Source: Spodoptera frugiperda (lineage: Eukaryota > Arthropoda > Insecta > Lepidoptera > Noctuidae). Taken from it: 64,000 nucleotides of DNA. Both the position numbers and the translations under genes were made by a program. Below are positions 11,183 through 24,000 of the stretch, one piece after another; position 1 is the first letter of the stretch; each line of letters opens with the position of its first letter. Under the pieces are notes generated by a model. It did not search any database. It was not told where the DNA came from and worked only from the letters and a program-made list of their open reading frames with translations. The stretch covers positions 3,782,001 through 3,846,000 of the forward strand of contig NC_064234.1 of assembly GCF_023101765.2 (NCBI RefSeq). The letters run 5' to 3'.

Positions 11183-14100
11183 GAATATTTCCTTATTATT
11201 TTTCAGCAATTACTGGTCTAGGCAAACCGTACGCACCGTACAATTCAATGTCCTGATCCATCATAAAATAGCTACAGACTAACAAACGGTAAGACATACC
11301 TAGTATCTATAGGTATATAGAATATTAAACCATAACAAAAGGTTACCTTCTGTTTTCAGTCATTTTAATAACCAAGGGTTATCCAATTAATGCTGCTGCA
11401 TGAACGACCCTGCCCGGCAGACAGTCAGCCAGTCAGTGAGGGGAAGGGTCCGTATTGATTTTACTTCCCTTTCTGAATTTGACAAGTTCTAGTGTTTGTG
11501 AAATTCTAAGGTAGGTACTGAAAACTGGGCAAATTAATGGAATTCTCTACTTCTATTAAAGTTGAAGAGGTTGTCTTTCGAGAACTTGAAATGATCAATA
11601 CCTTATTCAGTTTTACAATCTAAACATTAAAATACAATTTCAATTTGTATCTATCTGGTGCGTACTTGTAACTACAAAACCATAATTGAAAGTTGATTTA
11701 GCATACAAAGTTCAAATTCAATTAATTTTCGAACTAAAGGGGTATTCACATTACTGATTCATAGAATGGCCGGTGAGGACAAAATATGACAATATCGGTT
11801 TATATCGAAAATCAAAGAATATCTGAAGGGAAAATATTAACGTGCGATAACCGTACTCCCTGCGGGCGAATGCCGCCGGCAACAGATAGTTGGAACATAA
11901 AAGATTTATACAAGATACCTGTAGTTGGGCCGTAAGTGCCAACCCTTTTTATGTTTGCTTTTTGAAGGCTTAGGCAGAAGTTCTGTCTAACTAGGTTTTG
12001 GTTTCTGAGAAGGCTTACGGCTGACTTGTATAGATATCTTTTTAGTTTCAATAATATAGTGATTTTAATAAGTATAGGTGCATATAAATATTGCTACATC
12101 CAATATCCATTTTACTACATATGCCATCGATAGCGTTCAAGTCGTTAGCTGTTCTAATGGAAAATGAAAGAAAGCTTTTAAGGGGAAATTTTCCATTTAT
12201 TCTGTGAAATTTCCCATTTTTCCCACACATTTCAGATCGTCCTTAAGGTCTTATGATCGATTAACTTTGGCAATTTACCGAAGTTCGAGCGGTCGTGATC
12301 AGGGAAGTAGGTACTTCTCGTAATTGATTCCTGAATTTGATTATAATAAAATTTGTTCTAATATTCTATCGTAACTTGAGAGTTTTTCTTGTAAAAGAGG
12401 TCCGAAAATAAATTTCGTAATTAAAAAAATACATAGAGATGTTTTTTTTGGAAAATTAATTCGGTCTTTTGGTAACTCTTTCGTGATAAAGGTAAATGTT
12501 AACTTTCAATTTTAAGGCTTTATAAGATGTTCACTTTTCCGTTGTTAGGGAAATATTAAGTATAAAGTATAATAAAGCAACATGTTGACATGTTTAACGC
12601 CTTTTTCTAGAAATCAGTTAAAATATCAGCATTTGGCGATTGCTCACACACATTTTGCCATTTAGTGAAATAGCAATTAATTTTAATTAGTTCGAGAGTA
12701 GTAACCAGAGTGGCGGGGAGCCAGTAGGCTACACTTTGATAAAGTCAAATGTCGAAAACAGTGGGAAGTTTACATATTGCATTATTGCCATATAGTTTTG
12801 AAAGCACATCAACGTTGTTAATTAGAACTGCTCGACAATGAGATATTAGAGGGTTTTTTTTGTGTCCTATATGTAAGACTGATACAGATGTATATACGTC
12901 TGTCCTTAACACGTCTGAGATATAAACCTGTATGAATTTGATGGGGGCCATAAATAGAAGGTCGGATATAAAAATGACATTAAATCCGCACGTTGTTCCG
13001 GATACAACGGGATTCCCGAATTCCGGGTTTGGGGACGTATTTACGATACTATTTGCGGAATTCACGCTCGACCAACTTACAATCATATTTTTTTAATGTT
13101 ATTATCGTATTTTATCTATAGGTAGTACAGTTTACATGTAAAGTAAATGATTATAATTATGTAATTTTAAAAATAATGACCTCTCTGTATCACCCTGATT
13201 TTACTGAAGTAAATACTAAAGTAAGTAGAACCCGAATGTGTACGTTATAAAAATGTAAGACAAATTGTCAGAAACCTTATGGTTTTCTCTTTAAAATTAT
13301 ACCTCTACACTATATTTTTCTTTACGATTAACGATATTTATAATTCCACCTAAAGAAAAATTTTTTTACGATACACGAAATTTTATGATTTCAAGTTATA
13401 ACCATACTACCTTTTAAGAGTAAAATTAAGAAATTTATATTACATAATAAAATGTGCAATGAAGGTGCGCGAGAGTGGTCACCAGTGATGGCTTGGGTTT
13501 CAAGAGTAACAGAGTATAAGTTTTCAGACGTTTGAAAAAAAAAACACGTTCAAAAGATATTGGAACTTTTTTGTCGTAATAATCTTACCACATAAAACAA
13601 ACTTTTCAATCCTAAATGACGTTGTAGGATAACACTGATGTTACCATGTTCGAGTTAATCTGTAAATCCTTCCCGTGAATTATGTCGGGGCCTTTACCAT
13701 GACATTTTGGGGGTTCCATAAGCTGTAATTTGACTTTTTATCACGGGTTTTTGAATATGTAATTTTGTGTAATTATCTCGGAATGTTTCTTTACTTACTT
13801 ATCTGTTGTGAGTTTTACTTAATTGCACCTTATTTAGATAGTTAATAGAAGTAATGCTTTAGTCTAAATATTAAAATGTCTATAAAAGACTATTGAATTC
13901 AGCGAATGCAAGCAAGCATCAATATTGGTAGCAATTAATGTAGGAATACGGTTACTAAGGCAATCTTTTGTCGACTGTACAACACTATTCCAAGTTTAAA
14001 TATTTCAGTCGAAATTCAAAATTGTAACATATGTACTTCAATTCAGATTGGAACTCCTTTGAAAACGCTTGCACTTTGACGTGGCAAATGTGGCAACATT

Positions 14101-14721
14101 GCTTTATATTCCGTACTACCAACATTAAAAATCTAATTTCTGTTAAAAAGTTTCAATATGGCTACAAAAAGGTCTAGCTGGTATTCGAGTTAAAAGGCCT
14201 GAAGTGGATTATAACATTTAGCCGTTTCACATTCATTTCTAACGGAGATGTTCCGGCCTTTGAAAAAAAAACTTCACGAATTATTAACTTTCCGAAATAC
14301 GTTTCAATGGAACTGGCTGCTAATTTCGTTATTTTTCTTTTAAAAAGTTTTCCTTTCCATTTATTCGAATTTGCTTACGATCTGAAAACCATTACGCTAA
14401 TGGAGATTACATAGATATAAATGTGTTTTCTTAAATAATTATTTTTGTTTGTAATTGGCCACAAACATGTTATGGAAATGCTTTAACTAGATTAATTGAT
14501 TCTAACAAGTACTAAGACTGCCTCGTAGGTCGAGAGTAACATGGGTAAATACGATGTCTAGTATTCGTAAATAGATGGACAGATAGCACGTCTTCATCCA
14601 CTTCTTGATTTAGTTTTATCGTCTAGATTTTTTATGGATAAAACGTTTTTAATTTACTTCTGGAACAATGTATTTACCAAACAGTTAAATTATGTCCTTT
14701 TGACTATCATAAAAGGATATC
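11183..14721. other. Long gene-free interval
   Basis: This is about 3.5 kb of AT-rich DNA. The longest ORF is 113 codons on the minus strand (12745-13086). It has no recognised motif, no flanking splice signals that I could find, and ordinary composition, so I do not call it a gene. Confidence 0.4.
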
Positions 14722-14813
14722 TAGCCCGAGTGAATAGGTTGCTTATGGGCAGACGTGCTCCATCGTAAGCCGCATCATCACTTACCATCAGGCGAGATAG
14801 CGGCCAAACATCG
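14722..14813 (-). repeat. Short repeat family D (copy 2)
   Basis: Reverse complement of the unit at 11095-11182: AGCCCGAGTGAATAGGTTGC at the left and CTTACCATCAGGCGAGATAG then CGGCCAAA at the right. High similarity between the two copies suggests both are fairly recent. Confidence 0.7.
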
Positions 14814-15294
14814 ACATATCAAATGTAAAAAAAAATATATCTGAACTATATAAAGTTTACGTAGCAATGATAAAACTATATTCCATAGAGATGTTACTGA
14901 GGTAAAAATATTTGCTCTTTGAACGAAATATGTAGAAATTGTTGTATTGTTCGATATAGTCAGTGTTATGTCTACTGTGTAGCGATTGGAAGTCAGTTTA
15001 GCTTTATTTTTATATCCAATACTGTAATAGAATACCATTGAGAGTAGTAGAGCATTTTTATGTAAGTTTCTCCGATTTTATTGGATTAAAATAGCTTTTC
15101 AATATTGTGTTTGTTGTAGGGATAACTGTTTTTATTCGGTATGATAGAAGTAGAAGTTCTAGAAGTTACTTCATAGTTTCGTTGTGTCTGCTGTTAAAAT
15201 GCTATGTTAATTTTAGTGTTGAGTTACTAGATATAGTGCATACTTATTACATAGTAAATTTGATCTCTATATTTTTTGATATATAAAAATAATT

Positions 15295-15640
15295 AGTTGT
15301 TCGTTAGTCTCGCTAAAACTCGATAACTGCTGGACTAATTTGGCCAATTTTGGTCTTGAATTATTTGGAAAGTCCAGAGAAGGTTTAAAGGGCAGTATAA
15401 AGTTTGCCGTGTAAGCTAGTAATACAAGAATGATTATAAGTTTTGAACTGTATACAACTGGCTAGTGCTGACATTCAGCGCCGTGGCTCGAGCCGTTGTG
15501 CTGAGGCTGCGGCATTTTAGCTGATCACTGGCCTTTTTGCGCCATGTTCCTTAATTATTTACTTTTATATTACTACCTTGTTATGCATGCATTAGGTACT
15601 TTATATCGGTGCAAATAAACTGTTTTTCTTTCTTTTCTTC
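15295..15640 (+). repeat. Retroelement-derived repeat (family J) and tail
   Basis: The segment TCGTTAGTCTCGCTAAAACT through GGAAAGTCCAGAGAAGG is a repeat I recognise from other moth sequences. It is followed by GC-richer sequence (15470-15545). At about 15613 comes the GCAAATAAACTGTTTTTCTT block that also closes the retroelement fragment at 4190-4402. Whether the parts belong to one element is unclear. Confidence 0.45.
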
Positions 15641-16188
15641 TACCACTTTTCGTCTGAAAATATTTTGATTTCTTTATTTTACGCAGTTTTATATTCAAGT
15701 ATCGATAAGGAAACAACGAGTTGTTGCCAAAAGAAATAAACATACAAATATACTGGACACGACTGCATAAAATAAAAGTTTTCGACAAACTTTGTGAATA
15801 TGTAAGAAGAGGACGAAGTTTGTAAAAAAAATCCATCTTGTGGGGTTTGTAAAAAATTCACAAGTAACGTTCCTGATTTATGGTTCAAGTTATATTTGAT
15901 TTTTTAAGGTGCTGCAGTTTTCTTGAGCTAACAGAAAATTATATAAAATATTAATTTTAAAATAAAGATGGCCACGTTATGAGTTTTCGTCAAGTACCTT
16001 AATGGTAGATACGTCAATAGTAGTGTGTAATTTATAAATAAATTAATGTAGTATGTATGTGTATCAAGGAATAAATTCAGTCTCAACGTCACCATAGGAT
16101 TTTACTATAGTTCATTTAGTTAATTTACTATAATGATACCTTAGTAATGTATAAACTTTTCCCATATTATATAATATATATATAACCT

Positions 16189-16354
16189 ATGCCTGATCCG
16201 GAGCTGCGGACTACCTAGCGGGTACCGGAGCTCCGGCTCGAAAAGCAGGAGTAGGAACGGAGTGGTTTTTAGTCAGCAAGAGTCTGACACTCTCTTTCGC
16301 CTCGCCCAAGGTGAAAGATCGACTTCATTAAATGATTTCCTCCTCTTAAAAAAA
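16189..16354 (+). repeat. SINE-like element, LINE-tail family (copy 3)
   Basis: It starts ATGCCTGATCCGGAGCTGCG, so it extends 6-8 bp further 5' into the LINE-like sequence than copy 2. It ends CCTCTTAAAAAAAG. Good agreement with the LINE 3' end holds up to the AAGTCATTGGATGATTTTCC block, which is mutated here. No clear target duplication was found. Confidence 0.8.
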
Positions 16355-17233
16355 GTACAGTCCAAATATGTTATAGAATTGTAGACATTAACAATTCAGT
16401 ATTGAGTGTAAACCTTAACAAATTCTACCCGTAATTTCTTTGTAACTGTCATCTATTTCGAGATAAAACCGTAGTTTCGAGAAGTGGTCTAAAATTTCAA
16501 ACGAAGTTTTCTGTTAGAGAGAATGGTTGAAAATACGGCCGACCTATTTCTCTGTAGGCTGATACCGAAATATTATGCAAAGCATCCGGTACATAAAAGA
16601 TTGACGGTATATCTATTCGTTTTCCTATCTTTTGTTGGTAAAATTTATTTCTTTCGCTTTCATTTCTCGGATTTATTGCGGCGAAATAGAACTGTGTTGT
16701 GGATGTAAAATATGATCCGCTATGAAGTGTATTTTTATCAAATTTATTTCATTTTTCTTGTGAAACGTTACAGACGTTTTTTTCTTTCACTTTCGAAATA
16801 CCAAATGTATTCAAAGTTAAATCTCATTTCTTGATTACGAACGCGAGGTCTCAGCACAAGCTAATCAGATATTTTTAGAAATCATCCCAGATTGCACCAA
16901 TCAGCCGTGAAATCCCTTAAGCTAGGAGCTTCGTAATTGGTTCGTAATTGTCTAAAGCGGAGATAAGGGGAGGTAATTGGTCTAATGTATTACCTGGACG
17001 TTATAGGTGACTGCTGTTCGTGATGGCGTAAATGAATCACGTTATGTATATTGTCGGGCGGTAAGGAAGTTAATCGGACACTTGACATGATAAGGGAGGA
17101 TTGGAGTAACTAAAGTTGTGTGGTGTTATTTCTATGTGTTATAGTGCCGAATGTCTTGGGAGAGGAGGATTGGAGAAATATTCTCATAGAAATTATTTTC
17201 GTGAAGCTTGTGTTTTATTTTAATGTAGGAAAA

Positions 17234-17545
17234 GTTCTAGATCTAATTTACATTAATAATTATGATACAATAATAATTATGGGTACTTTATAAGAAGGAA
17301 ATAAATATTTTCTTTTATTGAACTCGATAATTCTACATAAGTATTAAGTAGGTAGAAACCAGATATAAAACCCTGTTAATGTTTTATTTTAATTAAATAA
17401 TTGTTCTAGATTAATTTACATTCATAATATAGGTACTTGAATTGAAGGAAATAAATAAATGTTTTATTGAACTCCACAATTTTATCATAATTATTATGTA
17501 GGTACAGGATATAAAACCGCGTTAGTAAAAAGAACTTTAACATAT
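17234..17545. repeat. Diverged tandem direct duplication, period ~169 bp
   Basis: Both units begin GTTCTAGAT (17234 and 17403). They share AATTTACATT, a GAAGGAAATAAAT segment, TTTTATTGAACTC and GATATAAAACC in the same order. The units differ by several indels, so the duplication is old. Confidence 0.6.
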
Positions 17546-17870
17546 TAGAAAGAATGTTCAATTTGGAATAACAGTAATTCGACCTTTTACGCTTTGATGA
17601 CAATGGAATAAACTTAGGCAAAACGTGTATTAACATAATACTAAGTCTACATTTTTATTCCTTACGTGGGTGGAGCGACACAGCTATGAATGTTAAACCA
17701 AGTAATGTTTTAAAGATTTCATGAAGCAAGATGAAGGATTATTCTGTGAATGTACTGCAAATGTGACTCGAAATATGAAATAGAACAGATTTAAGTTAAA
17801 GTTGAGATTTGTTTCCTTTTTTAGCTCTCTAGATTTTGCTACTACTATGTCTTCATTTTAGTCCTCAGTT

Positions 17871-18037
17871 TATCCGGTGCTGCGGGCTACCTAGCGGGTG
17901 TACCGGGGCTCCGGCTCAAAGGGCAGGAGTAGGAACAGGGTGGTTTTTAGTCAGTAAGAGTTTGACACTCTTTCTCGCCTCACGCAAGGCGGGAGAAGGC
18001 ATTGCGATGATTAATTATTATCCTCCCTTACAAAAAA
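17871..18037 (+). repeat. SINE-like element, LINE-tail family (copy 4)
   Basis: It starts ATCCGGTGCTGCGGGCTACC and ends CCTCCCTTACAAAAAA. The flanks AGTCCTCAGTT (17860-17870) and AGTTCTCAGTT (18037-18047) match at 10 of 11 bases and look like an aged target duplication. It lies only 270 bp upstream of the full LINE and in the same orientation. Confidence 0.8.
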
Positions 18038-18292
18038 GTTCTCAGTTAGTGCAGAGAAATTAGGTTTATTAGTCTAATATTGTAATTAGTAACCTGTGTC
18101 ATTTGCACATTGGAATATGGTTCAATAGTTCATTTATACTTTCCCACTCTTTAGGAACAGTTTTTATTTCACATACAAGTGTACTTTAAGCACCATTTAA
18201 TTCATAACATATTCTACCAAAATTAACACGCAAGTAGTGTCAAAATATACACAAAGCACCACATAATTTCACACCACAATACGTGTAAGCTA

Positions 18293-18307
18293 GGGATGTA
18301 ACAATGG
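18293..18307. repeat. Left target-site duplication of the LINE
   Basis: GGGATGTAACAATGG is repeated exactly at 24524-24538. It may be 16 bp, since an A precedes both copies but is ambiguous with the poly(A). Confidence 0.9.
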
Positions 18308-18910
18308 GGTGCGGTGCCAGAAGACCTCCCCGCGGTGCACCCTGGGTACAGGTAATAGTCCCCCTAACGGGGGTGATAGGGTTGGAGTGACTATTGCCTG
18401 TAGCGAACTTCTGGACGGAGCGGAAGGACCCGAGATGGGTTCCAAAGGCGGCAGGCTTTGTGCTGACACATGGCCTACGCCTCCGAGGGAGCGTCTTTCC
18501 GCCCGTCTCTCTGACTTAGCAGAGAGCGTGGCGGAGAGGCAAGGACGGTGCTCGTTGTGCACTCACCCTGCCAACGAGCAGCATCGGGGCACAAGTTGTC
18601 CTCGATTGCAACCGTTGATATCGTAATCCGGGAAGAGGTCATGGTCATGTTTTATGACTCTGAACGGGACGAGGGTCTTGGCTTGATCGCCCGGACCGCG
18701 AGGAAGTTAACCTCTATAAAAAATTCCTCCAATACCAAGTTCTGGTGCGCGGCGAGGGTATGCGTGGCTGAGGAGTAGTGTCAGTCTCGAGCGCACCCCC
18801 AGCTAGGGGACCGGTGGACCCTCTAGTTGGGTTACAAATATACACTTACCCAGGTACAGGGGGCACTGCCTGGGTGGACTGAATATTTCCCCCATACTCG
18901 TGGGAACTGT
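18308..18910 (+). promoter_or_regulatory. 5' UTR / presumed internal promoter region of the LINE
   Basis: About 600 bp precede the first good ATG of ORF1 (18911). The element opens GGTGCGGTGCCAGAAGACC. Such LINEs carry their pol II promoter inside the 5' UTR so that full-length copies carry it with them. I did not identify specific core elements. A small inverted pair, AATAGTCCCCCTAACGGG and GGGTGATAGGG, lies near 18353-18382. ORFs in this stretch on either strand are not considered genes. Confidence 0.6.
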
Positions 18911-21030
18911 ATGGGAAAAAAAATAAGTTCAAAAAAACAACCAGAGGAGGAGAGGGCAGGTGAGCTAAGCTCGCCTGCAGTTGTTGTGGCAGAGAGCCTT
19001 AATGGCTCTGACACCCGTGGGGAGGCGCTGGATTCGTCCAGCAAGTCCCACACACGGGTCCCAAGCTGGAAGGCGTCGGACTCGGAGTCCGACTCCTCAT
19101 CAGTGTTTGCTGCGAGCGTGAGCTCACAGCGACAGACAAGGGCGGCTTTCAAGCGCCCCAGGACGGAGGAGGGTCGGGGATTGTCCTCGTCCTCCAACGC
19201 GCAGGAGGCCCCGGCCCCCCCTAAAATCCCCACGGCCGCGCGGGGTGGCGGCAGGGGGAAGGGCAAGAGGTTGGCAGTTTCTGCCCGGCCCAAGCCAGCT
19301 GAGCATCCTGCCGCAGAGGGTGACGCCCTGATTAGTGCCGTCCACTCGGACTCCTCCGTGATGGAGGTTGTGGACGCCGAGGGTTTGAAAGGTGAGCGTG
19401 GCTCCGAGACCCTTCGGCAAGCTGTCAGGGAGGGGCTCCGCCAGATAGCAGGGAAGAAGTCCCAGCCCGCCGGAGCCGCTCAGCTGAAGTCGGTTGAGGC
19501 CGAAATTATGGCGGCGGCCTTTGACATATGTAGGGTTCCCTCGGCGGGAAAAGTGCACCGGGAGCTGGCCGAAATGCGGCGGGAGCTGACGCGCTTGTCA
19601 GCCTCCAATGCGGCGCTGGAGGCCGAGCTCCGGGCCACTAAGGCTGAGCTTGCCGTTTGCCGAGGACGTCAACCTCAACCTCCGACGGAGCCTGATTTGG
19701 TGGAGCTACTGCGCAGGGAGATGGCTGCTTTCCAGCAACGTTTTAATGTGTTGGAAAGCAAACTCCTTCGTCCCCGCTAACGGCCTCGAGCTCAGCAACC
19801 TCGAGGTCATACGCGGCTGTTGCGGCCAGGCCATCAACCTCCTCTAGTCGGACTGGCCGCAGTACTCAACCGGTGGCAAGGCCACGAGCGGCTCCTCCAA
19901 CAAGAGCCCCAGCTCCCCCAGTGGTGCAGGCTCCGGCTGGCGGGCAGGCGGTAAATGCGTCTACTGGACGCAAAAGAGGGAGGAGGGGCGCAGCGGCTCA
20001 GCAAGCTGCCCCAGCCACAGGCGAGCCCACCCTGCCGGCAAGTGGTGACTGGCAAGTAGTTGGCGAGGCAAGGAGAGCCGCCAAAGAGGCGAGGAAGCGC
20101 CGCAAGAAGGCGCAGCGGCAGCGCCGGCAGCAGCAGCGCAAGGAGAAGCGCGCTGCGGCCTTGCTTCTCGCCCCTAAGACCGCGGCTGTAGTTATTACGC
20201 TACAGCCCGATGCGGTCCAAAGGGGCGTAACGTATGGCGACGTCCTCGCCAAATTGAAGGGGGCGGTGACTCCCGCGGAGTTCGGGGCCCCTGACGGGTT
20301 CTCAATGAAGGTGACGGCAACTGGAGCCCGTCTACTTGAGGTCCCCGGCGCGGCCAGCGGTTCATCCGCCGACGCCCTAGCCGAAAGGATTAGGGCGTGT
20401 CTTGGTGCGGAAGAGGCTCGCGTGTCCAGGCCCATCAAGTGCCTTGACCTACGAATAATGGGCCTGGACGACTCCGTGACGGAGCACGAAGTGGTGGCCG
20501 CTGTCGCCAGGACGGGAGGGTGCCCTGTTGACCAGGTCAAGGCAGGCACCATCCGTCCGGACAACTCGGGGCTGCGCACGGTGGTGGTAAGCTGCCCCGT
20601 GACAGCGGCCAAAAAGATTAAGGAGGGCAGAAGGCTCCTGGTGGGGTGGGTCTCGGCGCAGGTCAAGCTGCTCGAGGCCCGGCCTCTGAGGTGCTACCGC
20701 TGCCACGTGGGCCACCACGTGAGCGTTAAATGCACCTCGGAGGTTGACCGCAGCGACCGCTGCTTCCGCTGCGGTCAGCCCGGTCACAAGGCCGGTACGT
20801 GCACCGCCCCGCTGCACTGCGACGCATGTGCAGCGGCCGGCAAGCCGGCCAATCACCGGGTCGGGAGCAAGGCCTGCTCCCCGCCTACCAAACCCAGGGG
20901 TAAGGGTAGGCCCTCCGCCGCCCCCGTCGTCTCCGCCACCGCCGCCGCCGCAGTCGCCACTGCTACCGCCGCCGCGGCCACCGCCAGCCGTAATGCCGCC
21001 AGGGAGGAGGTCGTGATGGATTGTCAGTAA
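18911..21030 (+). CDS. LINE ORF1, gag-like RNA-binding protein (one frameshift)
   Basis: ORF1p of R1-clade LINEs binds element RNA, multimerises and forms the RNP with ORF2p. ATG 18911 is chosen because the open frame upstream (from 18827) has only a TTG start. Part one (18911-19780) is Ser-, Pro- and Lys-rich, then carries a heptad-like coiled coil (ELAEMRRELTRLSASNAALE onward, about 19561-19670). It stops at TAA 19778. The next frame is open from 19747 to 21030 and carries an Ala/Arg-rich linker, a conserved central domain and three zinc knuckles at 20692-20877: CYRCHVGHHVSVKC, CFRCGQPGHKAGTC, and a CX2CX8HX6C form. One extra C in the run at 19772-19775 would join the frames into about 705 residues. 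The stop TAA overlaps the ORF2 ATG. A programmed -1 shift is possible but less likely than a simple deletion. Confidence 0.88.
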
Positions 21031-24000
21031 TGACTCCATTCCGCCTCCTCCAGGCGAATATCAACCACTGCGCCGCCGCTCAGGACCTTCTACTCCAGAG
21101 CATGGCGCAGTGGTCAATAAATGTCGCTGTGGTCTCCGAGCCGTATTTCGTCCCGCCCAGGGATCACTGGGTTGCGGACTTGGACGGCTCGGTGACCATC
21201 ATCTCGTCGGCCGCCGCCGGTACCCCGACTCTCGAGAGCGCTCAGAGAGGCCGGGGTTGTGTCGCAGCACGGTTCGGAGAGATCGCTGTGGTGGGCGTGT
21301 ATTTCTCTCCGAACCGAACTCTCGTCGAGTTCCACAACTCCCTGAGGGAGTTGGTTGACGTCGTCGTCGGGTTCCGTTCCCTCCCCGTGCTTGTCCTCGG
21401 GGACTTCAATGCCAAGAACTTGGCTTGGGGTTCCCGGTTGACCGACGTTCGGGGTAGGATGGTGGAAGACTGGGCTCTGGAGACAGGCCTAGTCGTCCTG
21501 AACCGGGGTTCTGTCCCCACGTGTGTGCGGATGCAGGGTGAATCGGTGGTGGACATCTCGTTCGCCAGCCCCGCTCTGTCACCGCGTGTTGTTGACTGGC
21601 GCGTTATGGAGGAGGTGGAGACGTTTTCTGACCACCGGTACATCCGGTTCAACGTCTCCGCCGAGTCCGCGGACCCGCCAGTCAGACAGGCCCCATGTGG
21701 CCCGCGTTGGGCGCTAAGACAGCTGGACCGGGAGCTTTTCCTGGAAGCCGCAATCGTGCAGGCCTGGGTGATACCACCAGACAGGCCTGCCGACATCGAT
21801 GAGGAAGCAAGATGGCTCCAGGACGCCATGTCCAAAATATGTGACGTGGCGATGCCCCGGGTCCGGCCAGGTCAGCGCAAGCGCCAGGTGTACTGGTGGT
21901 CGCAAGAGTTGGCTGCTCTACGCAGTACGTGCGTTACTGCGCGACGCCGGTACACCAGGCACCGCAGGCTCCGTATCCGCGCTCCAGACGCGGAGGTAAG
22001 AGAGGCGGAGTTGTACGAGGGGTACAAGGCGGCAAAGGCCGCCCTAAAAGCGGAGATTTGGCGGGCTAAAGAGGAAGCCCGCCGGGAGATGCTGGAGACT
22101 CTGAACAGAGATCCATGGGGGCGCCCCTATCGGATGGTGCGCGATAAGCTCCGCACCTGGGCTCCCCCGCTGACTCAGAGTCTCCGGCCAGAAATCGTGG
22201 AAGAGGTGGTCGGCGCCTTGTTCCCCCGACTATGGAGGGGCTTCACCCCTCCATCCATGACTCCGCCCCCTGCGGTGCCCAATGCGGGCCACAGCGACGA
22301 CGACGACGACATCGTTCCGGAGGTGACCGAGGCAGAAATGAGAGCGGCGGTGCGCCGGATGGGCGCCAAGAATACCGCCCCAGGACCCGATGGCCTGCAT
22401 GGCAAGGCGTGGGTCCTGGCCTCAGAGGCTCTCGGGCCTCGATTATTAGGTCTCTACAGCGCATGCTTGGAGAGGGGCCAGTTCCCACTTCAGTGGAAGA
22501 CGGGAAAACTGGTCCTCGTGAAGAAACCGGGGCGCCCTGCGGACTCTCCGTCCGCGTACCGGCCCATTGTGCTGCTCGACGAGGTGGGAAAAGTCTTCGA
22601 AAGGATAATTTCGAACCGCCTCGTCGCGCACTTGTCGGAACTTGGGCCGGACCTCGCGGATGGCCAGTTCGGTTTCCGCAGAGGGCGCTCCACGGTGGAC
22701 GCCATCATGCGCGTACGAGACCTCACGACGGGGACTGCAGTGTCCAGGGGTAAGGTCGTTGTGGCGGTGTCTTTGGACATCGCCAACGCCTTTAACTCTC
22801 TACCCTGGAACTGCATACTGGAGGCACTCCGGTACCACCGGGTGCCTACCTATCTCCGTCGTGTTATCGAGGCCTACCTGACGGATAGGTTCGTCACCTA
22901 CCCCGGTCACCAAGGTGAGTGGAATCGGCGAGAGATGTCGCGCGGTGTTCCACAGGGTTCGGTTTTGGGGCCGCTCCTGTGGAACATCGGTTACGACTGG
23001 GTGCTGCGCACCGACCTCCCGAACGGTGTCAGCGTAGTCTGCTACGCCGACGATACGCTGGTGCTAGCGCACGGGAGGTCGCACCAGGCGGCGGCCAATT
23101 TAATGGCGAGAGCGGTTGCGACGGTCGTTGCAAGGATCCGGCAATTGGGACTCGAGGTGGCGCTCCACAAGTCCGAGGCCATGTGTTTTCATGGCCGCGG
23201 AAACGCGCCACCTCCGGATGGGTCCCAAATAACGGCAGGAGGGGTTACCATCGGCGTCGAGACGACGATGAAGTACCTAGGACTCGTCCTCGACAGTCGA
23301 TGGAACTTCGTGGAGCATTTCCGACGTTTGGCTCCTAAGTTGGAACGGACGGGGGCTGCGCTTAAGCGGCTCCTGCCCAACCTCGGGGGCCAAATGCCTC
23401 CTGCCGGAGGTTGTACGCGGGGATCGTGCGGTCCATGGCCCTCTACGGAGCCCCTGTGTGGGCGCCGAACCTGATGCGGCGGCCAGCTCGGGCGCTGCTC
23501 ACGTCCCAGAGGGTCATGGCCATTCGAGTGATCCGCGGATATCGCACGATCTCCGGAGAGGCGGCCAACCTCCTTGCCGGACTCCCGCCGTGGGATTTGG
23601 AGGCGAAGGTGCTCGCGCGCGTCTTTAGTTTGCGCGCCGACGCGCGTCGCCGGGGCGAAACTCCACTGCCGCGCCAGATTAATGCGTGGCGGGATGAGCT
23701 CCGGCGCGATCTCATGGCGGAATGGCAGCAGCGACTGTCGCAACCAAGGGCTGGGCTCGCTGTCATTGCAGCGGTAAGTCCCCTCTTTGAGGAGTGGCTA
23801 GAGAGGCGCCACGGCGTCCTCACCTACCGCCTGACGCAGGTGCTTACCGGACATGGAAGCTTCGGTAGGTTCCTGTTTCTGATTGGGCGGGAGGAAACGC
23901 CCGGGTGTCATCACTGCGAAGACCGCCCGGAGGACACGGTGGAACATACGCTTGCGGTCTGCCCTGCGTGGGCTGAGCACCGCCGTGTCCTCAGGGATGT

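Noticed and set aside
12745..13086. 113-codon minus-strand ORF
   Set aside because: No recognisable domain, no splice context, and AT-rich random composition.
18309..18626. 105-codon + ORF in the LINE 5' UTR
   Set aside because: It lies upstream of ORF1, has no motif, and its composition follows the GC-rich UTR. An upstream ORF role is possible but unsupported.
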